Assembly: GCA_030068075.1 (NCBI GenBank)
Contig: CM057833.1
Span: 43,915,587 to 43,979,586 of the forward strand
Direction: 5' to 3'
Length of the DNA stretch: 64,000 nucleotides
Origin: Paguma larvata
Taxonomy: Eukaryota; Chordata; Mammalia; Carnivora; Viverridae
The stretch's first letter is position 1. Every line of letters starts with the position of its first letter. The translations under genes were made by a program, and so were the position numbers. The notes below the pieces were generated by a model that saw nothing but the letters and a program-made list of their open reading frames with translations, did not search any database and was not told the origin of the DNA. Of the stretch, positions 10,240 to 21,725 are shown piece by piece.

Positions 10240-10640
10240 GGAATAGAGCAGTATTTCCTAAACTTTTCTGACCATATGAATTACCCATCCCTGGGGCACA
10301 TGGGTGGCTCAGTCGGGAAGCGTCTGACTCTTGATTTTGGCTCAGGTCATGATCTCATGATTCATGGGATTGAGCCTAGCATCGGGCTCTAAACTGATGG
10401 CACAGAGCCTGCTTAGGATTCTTTCTCTCCCTCTCTCTCTCTGCCCCTCTCCTGCTCACAGGCACACATTCTCTCACTCGCTCTCTCTCAAATAAAATAA
10501 ATTAATAAAATAAAATAAAAAAAAAAGAATTGTCCATCCCAGATTTACTAAGTTAGATTATTCAGGGGCCGATAATCTGCATTTTTACTAAGAGTTCCTC
10601 CCGCACCCCACCAACCACAGTAATTCTTATGATCGGTCAG
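10240..10640. mobile_element. MER-type hAT relic split by a SINE
   Basis: 'agtatttcctaaacttttct' on the left and 'gataatctgcatttttacta' plus 'aattcttatgatcgg' on the right read as one MER5/MER20-like nonautonomous DNA element. The CAN-SINE at 10292-10526 interrupts it. Confidence 0.5.
10292..10526 (+). mobile_element. CAN-SINE
   Basis: Head 'GGGGCACATGGGTGGCTCAG' with a 4-base loss after CAGTCGG, body 'GGCTCAGGTCATGATCTCAT', CT-rich middle and AATAAA-rich tail. TSD GAATTACCCATCCC at 10278-10291 and GAATTGTCCATCCC at 10527-10540, two mismatches. Confidence 0.93.
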
Positions 10641-10760
10641 TCTGGCTTTGGAATCATTCAGAGCTGGATTCTAATTCTGATTCAGGCCAATGATGTTACC
10701 TGCCTGACAAAATTACCTATCGGGACATTTACCTTTCACCTGCTTCCAAGTTCCTAAGAC
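10641..10760 (+). mobile_element. MIR fragment
   Basis: 'tggctttggaatcattcaga', 'gctggattctaattctgatt' is the MIR 5' to central region. Confidence 0.45.
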
Positions 10761-11269
10761 TGCCTTTTCCAGCTGTCAAGATAGAGTCCATTTTATATAT
10801 TTGTACAGGTTGTGTACTGCAAAAAGATACCAGTCAAAAGATTGAATGTTTGCTGAGATCCCACACTGTACTAATTCCTCCACCCAAAGGAAGGGATCCT
10901 ATTTTTTTTTTTATCCAAACGCTCTTAGCTTTGCCTCCTATTAAACGGTGTCTTCCCAAAGGGAGTGACTTTTATAATTCTTCAGCCTAGATGAGGTACT
11001 TTTTCCTAATTTGTGCAAAGACCCCAAACAGACTAGCAGGATCCTGAAAATGGTACTGTACCATTCACCACTCCCAGAGTTCCCTGCTGCAGATGTCCTC
11101 TTCATCTCTTCAGGCCCTGTACCAGCCTGGTGTATGAGCCACTTCCTGTGTGAGTCCTTGCCAGTCAACTCAGCTCTGCAGTACAGAATGTAGCACCTCA
11201 AGTACTGCTGCCCCATGCCTAGAATAAGACGCAGGGTAGCTTTGTAATTAACCATATGAGTTTTCAACT
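10761..11269. other. Unassigned single-copy DNA
   Basis: No recognised repeat. A 118-residue antisense open frame (10941-11297) overlaps it but has no domain, signal peptide or splice context. Confidence 0.4.
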
Positions 11270-11440
11270 CAGATCTGAGTTCACCCTGCAACATCACTCT
11301 TTAGTGTGTGACCTAAATAAAGTATTATCTATTTAATGCAGATAAAAAAGTTTCTTATGTGTAACTTTGTTGTAAGGGTTGAACAAGATAATACACGCAA
11401 TGGTCCTTAGCCAGAGCCGAGATATAGTGAGTTCTGTTTC
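11270..11440 (+). mobile_element. MIR 3' fragment
   Basis: 'gtgtgacctaaataaagtat', then 'gttgtaagggttgaacaaga', typical of the MIR 3' half. Confidence 0.45.
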
Positions 11441-11449
11441 CTATGAGCC

Positions 11450-11625
11450 GCCTCATTTGACTTAAACTTCACCGTGACACCTTTGGAGAGCTATTATTGA
11501 TATCCCCATCTCAAAAATGAGGAAAATGAGTGTTGGGGGTGGGATGGGAAGGAAGCTGAACAGGGCTGATGCCCGAATCCAACTCTAACTTGTCTAATCC
11601 ATGCTTTTTCTACTTTTGCCACTAG
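11450..11625 (-). mobile_element. MIR relic, antisense
   Basis: 'gatatccccatctcaaaaat' then 'gaggaaaatgag' matches the antisense MIR core (ATTTTACAGATGAGGAAACTGAG). A later 'aatccaactctaacttgtct' fits the element's other end. Confidence 0.5.
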
Positions 11626-12170
11626 AGCCACACATCGACTTTTCTCAGGGTTCTAGGCCTGAGGAGAAGAAAGGATAAGATTTCACCCTCCATTAACAAA
11701 TGTGCCTACATTAGGCTCACAACAAGGGTATAAAGGCACATAGCTTCTTGATATTGAGGGCCAGTTCAAATGGGTTAATAATTACTGCTCAGAAGACCAC
11801 GTCGTGAGGGACTGCAAGAACAAGTCCGAGTATAGAGTATCGTGATTGATTAACAACATCAGCCACGGGGATGGGATCCAGAAGTGATGGCAGGCCCGAT
11901 GGAGCACCCCGACACCCCCTTCCAGGTTTCAAAGTCTGCCCAGAGTCAAGCACACTTGATAAAAAGGGAGGTCCAAGGGTACTAAATAAAGCTGTTAAAG
12001 ACCATTCGCACCTTATTAAGACCTTTTCCCAGATGCAGCCAGAAACAGCCAAAGAATACAGAACGGAGGAACATTTTTGGAGAAAGAGCATAGAGTTGTC
12101 TGAAGCATTTAACATAAGGAGCACAAACTCAGTTCTGTCTCTCCCCAGACTTCTCGGCTCCGTGTCTCCG
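11626..12170. other. Unassigned single-copy DNA
   Basis: No repeat recognised. Overlapping open frames on both strands (about 130 codons each) lack domains and contradict one another. Confidence 0.4.
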
Positions 12171-12174
12171 AACA

Positions 12175-12400
12175 TTGGGATAGGTGGAGAGAGGTCGCCA
12201 TGGAATTCTGAAACCTCCTCAAGAGGTCCAGCAGGAGTATGTATGTGTGACCCGAGGCAACTAAACTAGGCTCTCTCCATCTCAGGCGTTTTATCTGCAA
12301 AAGGCAGAGAGTGATCTCTCCCTACGGTTCTGTAACAAGATAAAGTATGTAGAGAAGCTCCAGAGAGCTCCGCCCAAAGTAGATGCTTGAAAACTTTCAT
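12175..12400 (+). mobile_element. MIR relic
   Basis: 'ctctctccatctcaggcgtt' / 'ttatctgcaaaaggcagaga' is the MIR core; it ends in 'agtagatgcttgaaaac'. Confidence 0.45.
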
Positions 12401-12424
12401 TCCCTACCCTTTCCCTTCCTCCCT

Positions 12425-12650
12425 TGAAGATCAGGTATAATTTGCATACAGTAAAATTCATTTATTTCACATGAACAGTTTCATGAATAGCCGTGTGTAA
12501 CTACTACTACAGTGAGATATAAAATGCTACCCTCAACCCAGAAAGTTCCCTCATGCCTCTTTCCGGCCCACCCCTCACCCCCACTTCTATTCCCTGGTGA
12601 ACGCTGATCTTATTTCTGCCCCTACAGTGTTGCTTTTTATTGTGACCTAT
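12425..12650 (-). mobile_element. L1 3' UTR fragment, antisense
   Basis: 'taatttgcatacagtaaaat', 'catgaatagccgtgtgtaac', 'ctattccctggtgaacgctg' follow the reverse complement of the old L1 3' UTR ('caaccatcaccactatctaattcc'). Confidence 0.65.
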
Positions 12651-13345
12651 TTAAAAAAGCCTAAATCCAAATAGCAAATAATTCTCTTGAGTTTTTCTTT
12701 TACATCCTACTCAAAAATAGCTCGACTCTGACAGCTCAGCTCTCTTTTCCAGGAAAATTCTTCATTAAATAAATGAATTCAATGTGCATATTAAAAACAT
12801 TCAGCTTAGTATTCCTTCTATTTATAGCCCGAGTTCACCCAGCAGGGGCCCAGCAGGCCTGTCAGGGTCTCCCTGTCCTCTTCAGCCCACACTCTCTCCT
12901 CCCAGCCCCAGGGCAAAGCTGGCTCCAGGCCCGGGAGGCACAGGCAAGTCAAAGCGCCAGAAGGGGATTGGGGAAGTGTTTCCTGGGGACTGTGATCCTC
13001 TGCTTTTCAGAGCAAACTTGAGAACACCCTGGAATTGCCATGGGGAATAAATGGCCATATGATAATTAACAGCACCATGGAGAAGGTAGGGAGCTACACT
13101 GGAAACAAGACTGGAGGAAGGAGGATGGGTAGGGCAATCTCTAAAGTCCTGTTCCACAGAGCACTACCATGAGCCAGATAGATCACTCAACAATTCCTGG
13201 GATCACCCCCACCCTCACCACATGTGCCGAATCCTGCATTAAGCACAAAAATTAAAGGGGGGCAAGCAGAGGGAAAATGACTATACCTGGTTTCTGTCCA
13301 CAAAAAACTTACTATCTACTAGAGAGATAAAACATACAGGGAAGG
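12651..13345. other. Unassigned single-copy DNA
   Basis: About 700 bases with a GC-richer middle (12835-12990) and no recognised repeat. Open frames of 82-91 codons on both strands overlap and look random. Confidence 0.4.
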
Positions 13346-13349
13346 AAGG

Positions 13350-13565
13350 AGGAGTTGAGTGGGGGAGAAATGGCATGGGCTATGGTGCTAAAGGGAGTGG
13401 ATTTTAAACCAATTCTGTCATTTGCTGGTTGTATGATCTTGGGAATGTTGCTTTACCTCTCTGAGCCTTAGAGTTCTCATTCGTAAGCTAGAAATTGCAT
13501 CCACCCTCAGAGGGGTGTGATGTTTAATGAATACGCTAATAGGTATGAAGCGCTTAGCCCAGTTA
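13350..13565 (+). mobile_element. MIR, fairly complete
   Basis: 'ttctgtcatttgctggttgt', 'atgatcttgggaatgttgct', 'ctctgagccttagagttctc' and the 3' 'gaatacgctaataggtatga' cover most of MIR in order. Confidence 0.65.
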
Positions 13566-13610
13566 CTCTTACAGACACACTCAGAACATGTAGGCACCTT
13601 CTTACCTTCT

Positions 13611-13709
13611 GTGTTAGGGTTCCCCACAAAAACAGAACCAGTAAGAGATGACAAAGAGACAGAGAGAGAGAGAGTCTCTCTCAATACACATGGATTTTAG
13701 ATGATAGAT

Positions 13710-13743
<34 letters not shown>

Positions 13744-14190
13744 AGGAATTTGCTCATGCAATTATGGAGGCTGAGAAATCCCAAGACCTGGAGTCAGCAA
13801 GCTAGAGATCCAGAAGTGCCAATGGTTTGTTCCTGTCTGAGTCTGGAAGTCTGAACACTAGGATAGCTAATAGCAAAGTTTCAGTCCAAAAGCCAGAGGC
13901 TTGAGAATTAGGAAGACTTGATTTTTCAAGTTTGCGTCTAAGGGCAGGTGAAGCATGTTGTCCCAGCTCAGCCCTCAGACAGGAGGAGTTCCTTCCTTTT
14001 TGTTGAATTGACTGGATGAGTCCTCCCCACATTAGGGAGGGCGATCTGTTTTATTCAATTTACCAATTCAAAAATGTTAATGTCATCCAGAAACACCCTT
14101 ACAAAGACTCGACCAGAATGATATCTGATGAAATGTCAGGGCGGCCCATGGCTGGGTCAAGCTGACACATAAGATTAACCATCACCGTTA
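13611..14190 (-). mobile_element. LTR-like ancient repeat, antisense
   Basis: Runs from 'gtgttagggttccccacaaa' through 'ggaatttgctcatgcaatta', 'tggaggctgagaaatcccaa' and 'ggatgagtcctccccacatt' to 'gacacataagattaaccatc'. This is the same family as 35905-36565. The sense strand would begin near TGATGGTTAAT and end near CTAACACAG, which suggests an LTR. The family name is not assigned. Confidence 0.55.
13701..13741. repeat. (GATA)n microsatellite
   Basis: About nine uninterrupted GATA units in a 41-base tract within the LTR-like repeat. Confidence 0.95.
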
Positions 14191-14599
14191 ACCCTCCCAA
14201 AAAGGAACTGGAGTTTTAAAAGGGGGTTAGATCAAGAGTTAGAATCAGAACGAATGAGAAAAAGTACTTCTGCCTGCGAGGTGTGGACGAGATGAGATCT
14301 GGATCTTCCCTTCACAACTATGGCGGCACTGACCCCTGAGCACCAGGCCCATCCCACAGGACAGGTCTGGGTTTAATCTCAGACACCCCCCCATCAGTCT
14401 CAGCTATATCCCAAGATGTGATCTCTCACTTTCTACCTGGCATTACAGTCCCTGTCTTAATTCTACTAATCTGTAGGCTTCCATGACGGATGCAGTCTCT
14501 GCCTGGCACATGGAAGAGGGGCAGGAAATACTGGTTGAGTGATATGATATCTAATCCAACGATTTCATGCAGGAGACAAAGCAATGAAGCCGTAAGGCT
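14191..14599. other. Unassigned DNA
   Basis: No recognised repeat or gene signal. Confidence 0.35.
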
Positions 14600-15085
14600 T
14601 ATTTGTTCGTTCATTCAGCCAGCATCTGCTGAGCCCCTAGTATGTTCTGTGACAATAAATAAGGGTAAGTACAGAGAGATAAGCAAGACCATGTATGCCC
14701 CTATAAACTCAAGCTAATACAAGGCAGGAAAATGAAAAAGAAAAAAAGAAAATCCCTACGATGTGCAAGTCTCTTTATGTACATCACTTCACCTTATATT
14801 CCCACTGTCCATCCATTCATTCATTCATCCAAAAATATGTGTTGGGCACGGAGAGTTCCAGGCATTGTCCTAGGTTCTACAGGTACCAAGTAAACAAAAG
14901 AGGTACAGTTCTGCTGATACAGAGGGTTTGCAGTCCAGTGAGAGACAGTGGGAGACACAGACAGAGAGAGAAGAGAAAAGAAGGCAATTATGAAAAATGG
15001 CAGTATTTGCAATATGCAGAGGGATCTAAAGAGAAAGAAAATATAATCTGTTTGGGGGGATCCAGAAAGGTGTAACAGTATTTGA
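14600..15085 (-). mobile_element. Two L2 3' ends, antisense
   Basis: First at about 14600-14720 ('gttcattcagccagcatctg', 'gagcccctagtatgttctgt'). Second at about 14805-15085 ('ccatccattcattcattcat', 'ttccaggcattgtcctaggt', 'gggtttgcagtccagtgaga'). Each restarts the L2 tail. Confidence 0.6.
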
Positions 15086-15639
15086 GAACTGAAGGAAGAG
15101 TACGTGCTCCACAATCAGACCTACAGGGAATATTGAATCAATGTGACACTGCACCTTAGGCCGTGAGAACAGCTTCTACAAAGGTCCGGCACCACGGGAG
15201 AACATACACAAATAAAAGCTTTCATTTTGTGATGGAGCCTCTTACAGTTTAATTTTGCCCCAAACATTATATTAAAACATATGACCACAAACCATTGCAC
15301 ACCACAGTCTAGCTCTGACTCTTCATTCTAGCTGGTTAAATGTAACCCCGTGTGTGGCGGAAATCCAACGGCTTCCAGAGCGCATTGCTCAGAAGAGTCG
15401 CGTCGCGTTGGGCTATAACTGCTGGGTCAGGGGATGCCCGAGGGCAGGGGATACTCCTCTGCCACCACTATGTATATCTTTGCGGCCCTGTTGGTATTCG
15501 TCCCAACCAATCATTAGTACATCTTTTGGATTAAATCATGCTTTAAAGGATCATAGGCATGGCAAGCTATCAGAGAGCTGAAGTGGAGGCTTAGTACTGT
15601 TACTTGCCTGCTCTGTTACCACATCAAAACAGTCACACT
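15086..15639. other. Unassigned single-copy DNA
   Basis: Contains a small CpG-containing patch at 15350-15430 (for example 'gtcgcgtcgcgttgg') far too short for a CpG island. No gene recognised. Confidence 0.4.
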
Positions 15640-15900
15640 GAGCCTCAGCTTTCTCGATTAGTAATCGCTCATCTTCACCAAGGGCTATTTGCCAGGTGCT
15701 GCACCAGGCACTTACAGTCAGTCCACTGTCAGACCTATGTTGTCCCAACTAATCCTCAATGCAACCAGTGGATGTAGATATGGGTACTGGGATTCTCATT
15801 TTACAGCTGTGGAAACTGAGGCCCAAGGGTGATGAACTGAAGTGTCCAGAGTCACACAGATAGGAGCAGACTGTGGTCCAGAGCTCAGCAAGCTTGACAC
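15640..15900 (-). mobile_element. MIR, antisense
   Basis: 'ctcattttacagctgtggaa' followed by 'actgaggcccaagggtgatg' and 'agagtcacacagataggagc' is the diagnostic antisense MIR core and 5' side. Confidence 0.7.
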
Positions 15901-16269
15901 CTCACCCTCTGCCAACTCCCTTCTAGGAGGAGAGATGAGTGTAACCCAACTACGGGAAGAAAAGGATGTGTAAATACTAATTAGGCTATCCAGCCTGAGT
16001 GCGCCATTCCTAGACTCACAATGATTCTTCAGTTCTCCCTCCACCAACCGCAGGATAGTCCCTTCTCCATGCACAGAACTCAGTATCCTTTTCAACCTCA
16101 CTTCTGCCTCAACAGCATTCATGTCCCCAACCCCAACACCAAATACTGCAAATTACATCCTTTAAACCCCAAACTGTGTACTATAGATGACACACAGCAA
16201 TTCTTCAGCTTCCTAAAGTCTAATAATGACAGTTTTGACAAGAGGCTGTAAAGGTTCTCTATGCCCAAA
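15901..16269. other. Unassigned DNA
   Basis: No recognised repeat; nothing supportable. Confidence 0.35.
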
Positions 16270-17410
16270 GAGGCACTGGCTATTTCTACTTCTGGCCAAG
16301 ATGAAGTAACAGAGACCAGATTTGCCCTACACCTAAAACGAATGAAAACCCTAATGAAAACACAATGGTTCTCAAGGCATTGGACATTTAGGCAAAGAAG
16401 GACCATGATTTCTGAAGGGAGATCTTATATTGGATCCCATTTATAGCTGAGTGAGTTCCTGGGCCACAGCACCGCACGGGGCCCCAGGTGGAGGCAAGTG
16501 GACTCCCTGATTTGTAGAGACAGGACTGGGAGTCCGCGAAGACCAAGATGAGCAGAATTCGCAGGGCAGTGTGCAGGAAGGAACAACCCACAGAGAGAGA
16601 GGACTCCAGAGATTTGCGGATGGTGCCCTTAACCATGCAGCGGAGTGTGCATGGTGGGAAACTACCTGAGGCAGGAGGAGGGACCAGCCTGGGATGAGGA
16701 GAAGGATCAACCAATTGGCACTAACCCGCATGATAAAATTGGTCCACAAATCCATTAAAACAGTGATTATAAATATATTCCACATATTCAAGAAGCTAGA
16801 GGAAAAGACAAAACATGTAGAGACATGAAAGATGTAGAAAAGACCTAAACTAAATTATGACATCTGAGAGGAGAAGTAAACCATGTGGGATTAAAAGACT
16901 GAAAAAGACAGTGAACATGAAGACTATCTGAAATCAAACACAGAGAGAGGGGAAAAAACAAAAAAGCAAACCACACACTGGGAGAATATATTTTCACATC
17001 ATACATTTTTAAAAGGACTTGTACCTAGAATGCATAAAGAATTCTCAAAACTCAGTAATAAAAAAACCCAACAACCCGATTTAAAAAATAATTGAAAGAA
17101 TCGAACACTTTACCAGGAAAGACAGATGGGTAGGAAGTAAGCACACAAAAAGATGCTCACCATCATTAGTCACTGGAGAAATGCAAAATCAAACATGCCG
17201 AGACACACTACTTGCCTATTAGAATGTCAAAATTCTGAAAGATTGATATACTGAGTGCTGGGGAGGCTGAGGAGCAAGCTGAATGCTCCCAGGCTGCCTG
17301 TGGAGATGTAAAAATTGCAACCACTTCAGGAAACAGTTTGCCAGCTTTTAAAATAGTCACACACTCATCTATCATATAACCCAACCATTACCTTTAAGAG
17401 TTTAACAAGA

Positions 17411-17629
17411 GGGGCGCCTGGGTGGCTCAGTCGGTTGGGCGGCCGACTTCAGCTCAGGTCATGATCTCACGGTCTGTGAGTTCGAGCCCCGCGTCGGGCT
17501 CTGTGCTGACGGCTCAGAGCCTGGAGCCTGCTTCCGATTCTGTGTCTCCCTCTCTCTCTGCCCTTCCCCTGTTCACGCTGTGCCTCTATGTCTCTCAAAA
17601 ATAAATAAATATTAAAAAAATTTTAAAAA
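17411..17629 (+). mobile_element. CAN-SINE, young cat-type subfamily
   Basis: Near-consensus head 'GGGGCGCCTGGGTGGCTCAG' and variant block 'CGGTTGGGCGGCCGACTTCA' as in the SINE at 8225. Perfect 15-bp TSD AAGAGTTTAACAAGA at 17396-17410 and 17630-17644. Intact A box and B box (GAGTTCGAGCC). Confidence 0.97.
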
Positions 17630-17819
17630 AAGAGTTTAACAAGACTAATATTCTTGGCAGCTTGATTTTTAATAGCCAACAACTGGAAATAAACCAAATG
17701 TTTATCAACAGGTCAATGGATAAATTATGGTCAATATTTATAATGGACCAGCGCTCAGCAATACAAAGAAATGATTGAAATAAAACGGCAAATCTGCAAA
17801 TAATCATGTTGAAAAAGCG

Positions 17820-18012
17820 ATTTTTTTTATTTGAGAAAGACAGAGGGAGAGAGAGAGCACAAGCAGGGGAGAAAAGCAGAAGGGGAGAGAGAGAGAATCT
17901 CAAGCAGGCTCTATGTTCATCCTCACGGGGTTCAATCCCATGACCTGGGGATCATGACCCGAGCCAAAATCGAGAGTCAGATGCTCAACTGACTGAGCCA
18001 CCCAGGTGCCCC
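17820..18012 (-). mobile_element. CAN-SINE, older subfamily, antisense
   Basis: 'GAGCCACCCAGGTGCCCC' head at right, 'GATCATGACCCGAGCCAAAA', GA-rich body, T-rich tail at left. No clear TSD. The body variant ('cgagagtcagatgc') marks an older form than the one at 17411. Confidence 0.9.
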
Positions 18013-18439
18013 GGCAAAATGAAATTTTTAAGTAATTTTTACTGTATGGCTTTATGTATATAAGGTGCTAGAAGTACAAACTAATCTATTAGCCGGGGAT
18101 GGGGATGGGGAAAGCGCAGATAAGGGCAGGAAGGAAGATTACCAGGGGCACGAGGAAATATGTGGAGGTGCTAGATATGTTTACTACCCTGATTAAGTTG
18201 ATGGCTTCATAGGTATAAACATACCCTTATCCAATTGTACACATGAAATATGTGCAGTTTGTTGTATGTGAAGAAGGAGAGGAGGAGGAGAAGAAATAGT
18301 AGTGATGATGCTAAAAGTAGCCTAAAGTATACTTTCGCCCAGAGGCAAGGGATGTCTTCTGCCTTTTTTAGGGTACCTAACCCCTGCCTAGAAGAGGAAT
18401 AATAAACTAAATACATCACAAGGTAGTTGTGGAGACAAG

Positions 18440-18615
18440 TCATTTAACAAACACTTACGAATGCTTGCTGGTGATCATGCTCTGAATTAAATGCTTTGCA
18501 TTGCTACTTCAGATCAGCCCTCTGAGGTAAGCATTGTTACTATTCCCATTTTACAGATGAGAACAGAGAAGTCCAGAAGGGTTAAATACCACACCCAGAG
18601 CTAAAATGAAATAAA
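18440..18615 (-). mobile_element. MIR-type relic, antisense
   Basis: 'tattcccattttacagatga' followed by 'gaacagagaagtccagaagg' is the antisense MIR core. Confidence 0.6.
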
Positions 18616-18714
18616 TTACATTATCCAAAAGCATCTATTAGGGCGTCTCACAGAGCAGGTAGTCTGTAAGCATGAATTGAGAGAAGTCCATACAGTGTTC
18701 TGTCAGTGAAGACA

Positions 18715-18930
18715 ATCTTGCCCAGCAATTGAATGTACGAACTCTGAAGGCAGAGCAACTTGGGTTCAAACTCACTTGCCAGGCATGGGGCCTTGGGCTT
18801 GAGAGCTCCCCTCTCCATGCTCAGTTTCCTCAACTGCAAAACAGGAATATAAATCTTTCAAACAGGATTTGAAGCTCACTTGAGTAATGGGCATGAAGAA
18901 TATGAAATAGTAGCTGTTAGGAGATAAAGT
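18715..18930 (+). mobile_element. MIR relic
   Basis: 'acttgggttcaaactcactt', 'ctcagtttcctcaactgcaa' and 'aacaggaatataa' follow the MIR consensus. Confidence 0.6.
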
Positions 18931-19384
18931 CTCAAAGATGACAGTCAATGTTAGTTGAGGCCTGGCTTTGCAGTGTTTGTGGATTGACTGGTAACAGAAA
19001 GCATGTGACAGTGCTGACACTCCCCTAATACAGTCCACCTGGGGAGTCCCCTGGGTGGCAGTCATGTCCCATTCACCATACCATTGGGATGAAGAAAGAC
19101 ACCTATTTGTGTCCTAAAAGATTTGGGTCTCATCACTGATTCCTCCCCAACCCTGTCGGGCCATGTCAAAACCCCCTCAGAGCCTGGTGGGTGAACCTTG
19201 ACCTAAGGTCGCTTGTGTCTTCCAGGACGGAACCCCCCCAGCCACTGCCCCGCATCTTCCAGCTCATCTCCTGCTGAATATCCTCAGCCTATCTTGGGGC
19301 TCTCAGGCTCTCAGAGCCATTTGTGGTACATTGTCCTCTTTGGAGTAAATATAATTGTTTATCTATTTAAATAATGGCCAAGTG
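18931..19384. other. Unassigned DNA
   Basis: Some C/T-rich stretches around 19135-19300 may be eroded L2. Nothing firm. Confidence 0.35.
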
Positions 19385-19610
19385 GCCTGGTCGACTCCGA
19401 ATACCAGCCTTGTGACTTTGGATAAGTTACCTAATTCTCTGTGCCTCAATTTACACATGCATTAAATGGTGGTTATAATAGGACCCACCTCATGGGATTG
19501 TTTTAGGGGATGGTAAATGAAAAAAAATTACATAAGTCATTTAACAGAAGTCTGTTGGTAAGAAGAAAGTTCTCAACAAATGTTTGCCACGTGTTTGCTA
19601 ATTGTTACCA
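19385..19610 (+). mobile_element. MIR, nearly complete
   Basis: 'ttgtgactttggataagtta', 'ctgtgcctcaatttacacat', 'acctcatgggattgttttag' occur in the right order and spacing. Confidence 0.7.
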
Positions 19611-19964
19611 CTGTTGTGTTTTCCACACAACCGGTGTGTCCCTGGACACACCCTGGGGAAGGACCAGGTTTGTCCCTGTTGGAGGCCTGAGGGCTGGGCT
19701 TTAAGAAATGAAATGGCTTTGCTCAGGTCACAGACATGTGGCCTTAATCCTGAACCCTGATGCCACAGTGGATATTACTGCAAGTATTTTGGTGCCCATC
19801 CCAACACCCAGCTCCGCAATTCCTAGAGAAGAGCAGGGACACGTTGCTATGGAGGCTTGAGCTCATTCCAGTAAGCAGATACTAAAGTCAGAGAAGGGTC
19901 CAGAGCAACAGGGGTCCTTAAACAGAATACACTGATAGCAAAAGACTTTCCCATTAGGAGGCAG
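19611..19964. other. Unassigned DNA
   Basis: Single-copy appearance, no recognised signal. Confidence 0.35.
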
Positions 19965-20150
19965 TGTCAGAGTGGTTAAAGACCCAGGCTTCAAATCAGT
20001 GCTCTGCCTCTAACCAGCTACGTGGCCCCATACAAGGCCCTTGACCTCTAAAAAGCTCTGCGTCCTCATATGTAACAGAGGCATGGCAGGAGTACCTACT
20101 ACCTCTTCTAAAGCATGAAACATAACGCAGGCACAGAAATTCTAATTATT
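19965..20150 (+). mobile_element. MIR relic
   Basis: 'agtggttaaagacccaggct', 'tcaaatcagtgctctgcctc', 'gcgtcctcatatgtaacaga' follow the MIR layout. Confidence 0.6.
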
Positions 20151-20169
20151 ATTACCATTTCTCCCCCTC

Positions 20170-20760
20170 CGATTGGTACTTCCTCCTCTTGGCATAAAGA
20201 CCAAACCCATTAATATGGCCTACAAAGCCTGAGTCTGTCCCTGTGTGCCCGGCTAGCCTAACACTCCCCTTTGCTCACCCCATGCCAGCTACATTAGTGA
20301 GATGACTTTATCATTTCTCTTCCAAACAGAGATGCTTTCAAATGTGAGAAGGCTCTAGGAATGACTATTCTGGGCAGGAACAGGGACTGCCCCCAGCAAC
20401 CAGGGGACATAGGATCCTACACACTGACCTCCCCATTTCTGGTTTGGGCCAAACTCCTTTGCAACTTCAGGCATGCTGCTTTACTCAACCAAATGCCCTT
20501 CTCCTCCCTCATCACTTGACCACCTGCTGCTCACCTTCCAGACTCATGCTCTGCCACAGCCTCAACAGCACCCTGAACTCTTCATCACACCTCCCACACC
20601 TTTTCTGTCAATGATCACTGCTATCAAGGTTGATGTATGTCTATCTCTCCCACTGGACCGTAAGCTTTATAAGCACGGGCCATGGCTTTCGTTCATCTCT
20701 CTATCTCAACTGTCCAGCAGTTGCTGACTCAATGACAAAGTGAATAACTGAAATTTATGA
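20170..20760 (+). mobile_element. L2 LINE relic, sense
   Basis: 'gcctacaaagcctgagtctg', 'ctcaccttccagactcatgc', 'cactggaccgtaagctttat' and 'gacaaagtgaataac' are the L2 3' region in order. A block at about 20310-20440 is not clearly L2. Confidence 0.6.
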
Positions 20761-20945
20761 TCACATTTGACCTGGGCAATAACTCTGTTAGATGAAAAAG
20801 TAATTATCATCCCCAATTCACAGATGGGGAAGTGGAAACAGAATCTAAGCACCTTGCCCAAAGTCAGACAGTGAGTGGATTGCTGAGGACACGAGACTCT
20901 GACCCTCGGCTCAGAGCGTTATCTACTACTCTACATGGTTCCCTA
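20760..20945 (-). mobile_element. MIR, antisense
   Basis: 'atccccaattcacagatggg', 'gcccaaagtcagacagtgag' match antisense MIR. Confidence 0.65.
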
Positions 20946-21490
20946 ATCCTCTATCTCCATGTCCTTCTAGATCTGAACAAGTCAAGCTTTACAGTGAATA
21001 GCTGAGAAACACAAGAGAAATCTCTCTGAACATGGAAAAGCCCTCTTCACTTCTTATTTTAGCAGGAGGTTGAAAAGGAAGCTTACTTCAAACAGATGTA
21101 AGAAATAAACAGTTTGACCAGGCTGAATGTAGCCTATTTCGGTGGTTATTGAGATTAAAACCCCAGGCCAGTGTCTGGGTCGACCTCATCTCTCTGAGGA
21201 CAGCAGAGTACCACCGGGTCTAGCCACACTCGGGAGCCTTAACCCAGGAGAAACACGCAAGGGCAGAGCTCAGAGTCCCAGTGATCCAAGACGGCCAAGA
21301 CTGAAACCCGAGAGGCCTCTTGAACTCGGAGGGAGAGGGCAGTCAACCAAATGCTCCATTATCCCCTGAAAGTTACACCCAATGCAATATTAATCTCTTT
21401 TAGCAGAGGGCTTTATGGTTTCCAAAGTGCTTCCATAAACAGCTCTATCTTCCTTTTATCCTACCCACAAAAAAGAGATGTGGGGACAGG
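20946..21490. other. Unassigned DNA
   Basis: No recognised repeat; open frames short and random-looking. Confidence 0.35.
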
Positions 21491-21494
21491 CAAT

Positions 21495-21725
21495 GTAGCA
21501 AAAATGATTAGGATCTTGGGATCTGGAACCAGACCAGATTGGATCCGATTTCTGACACTTCTTATCCATGGAACTTAATTAAGTCACTGAGCCCCGTTGA
21601 GCCTCAGTTTCCCCATCTATAAAATGAAGGTGGTACTATTACACACAGGGACATCCCAGAGACAGTTAGATGGTACATGTAAAATGCCTGACTCATATAC
21701 TCAATAGGAGTTCAATATTCACAGC
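21495..21725 (+). mobile_element. MIR, nearly complete
   Basis: 'gagcctcagtttccccatct' and 'ataaaatgaaggtggtacta' are strong MIR core matches, with an upstream 'cttgggatctggaaccagac' start and 3' 'aaaatgcctgactcatatac'. Confidence 0.75.

Larger units (their letters stand above)
16270..18290 (+). mobile_element. Old L1, internally deleted, sense
   Basis: The 5' region at 16270-16960 ('ctagaggaaaagacaaaaca', 'atctgaaatcaaacacagag') is followed directly at about 16980 by the end of ORF2 ('actggagaaatgcaaaatca', 'ttgcaaccacttcaggaaac', 'atagccaacaactggaaata', 'atggataaattatggtcaat'). The 3' UTR runs to about 18290 ('ccaggggcacgaggaaatat', 'tgtacacatgaaatatgtgc'). Most of ORF1 and ORF2 is missing. 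Two CAN-SINEs interrupt it. Confidence 0.7.
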
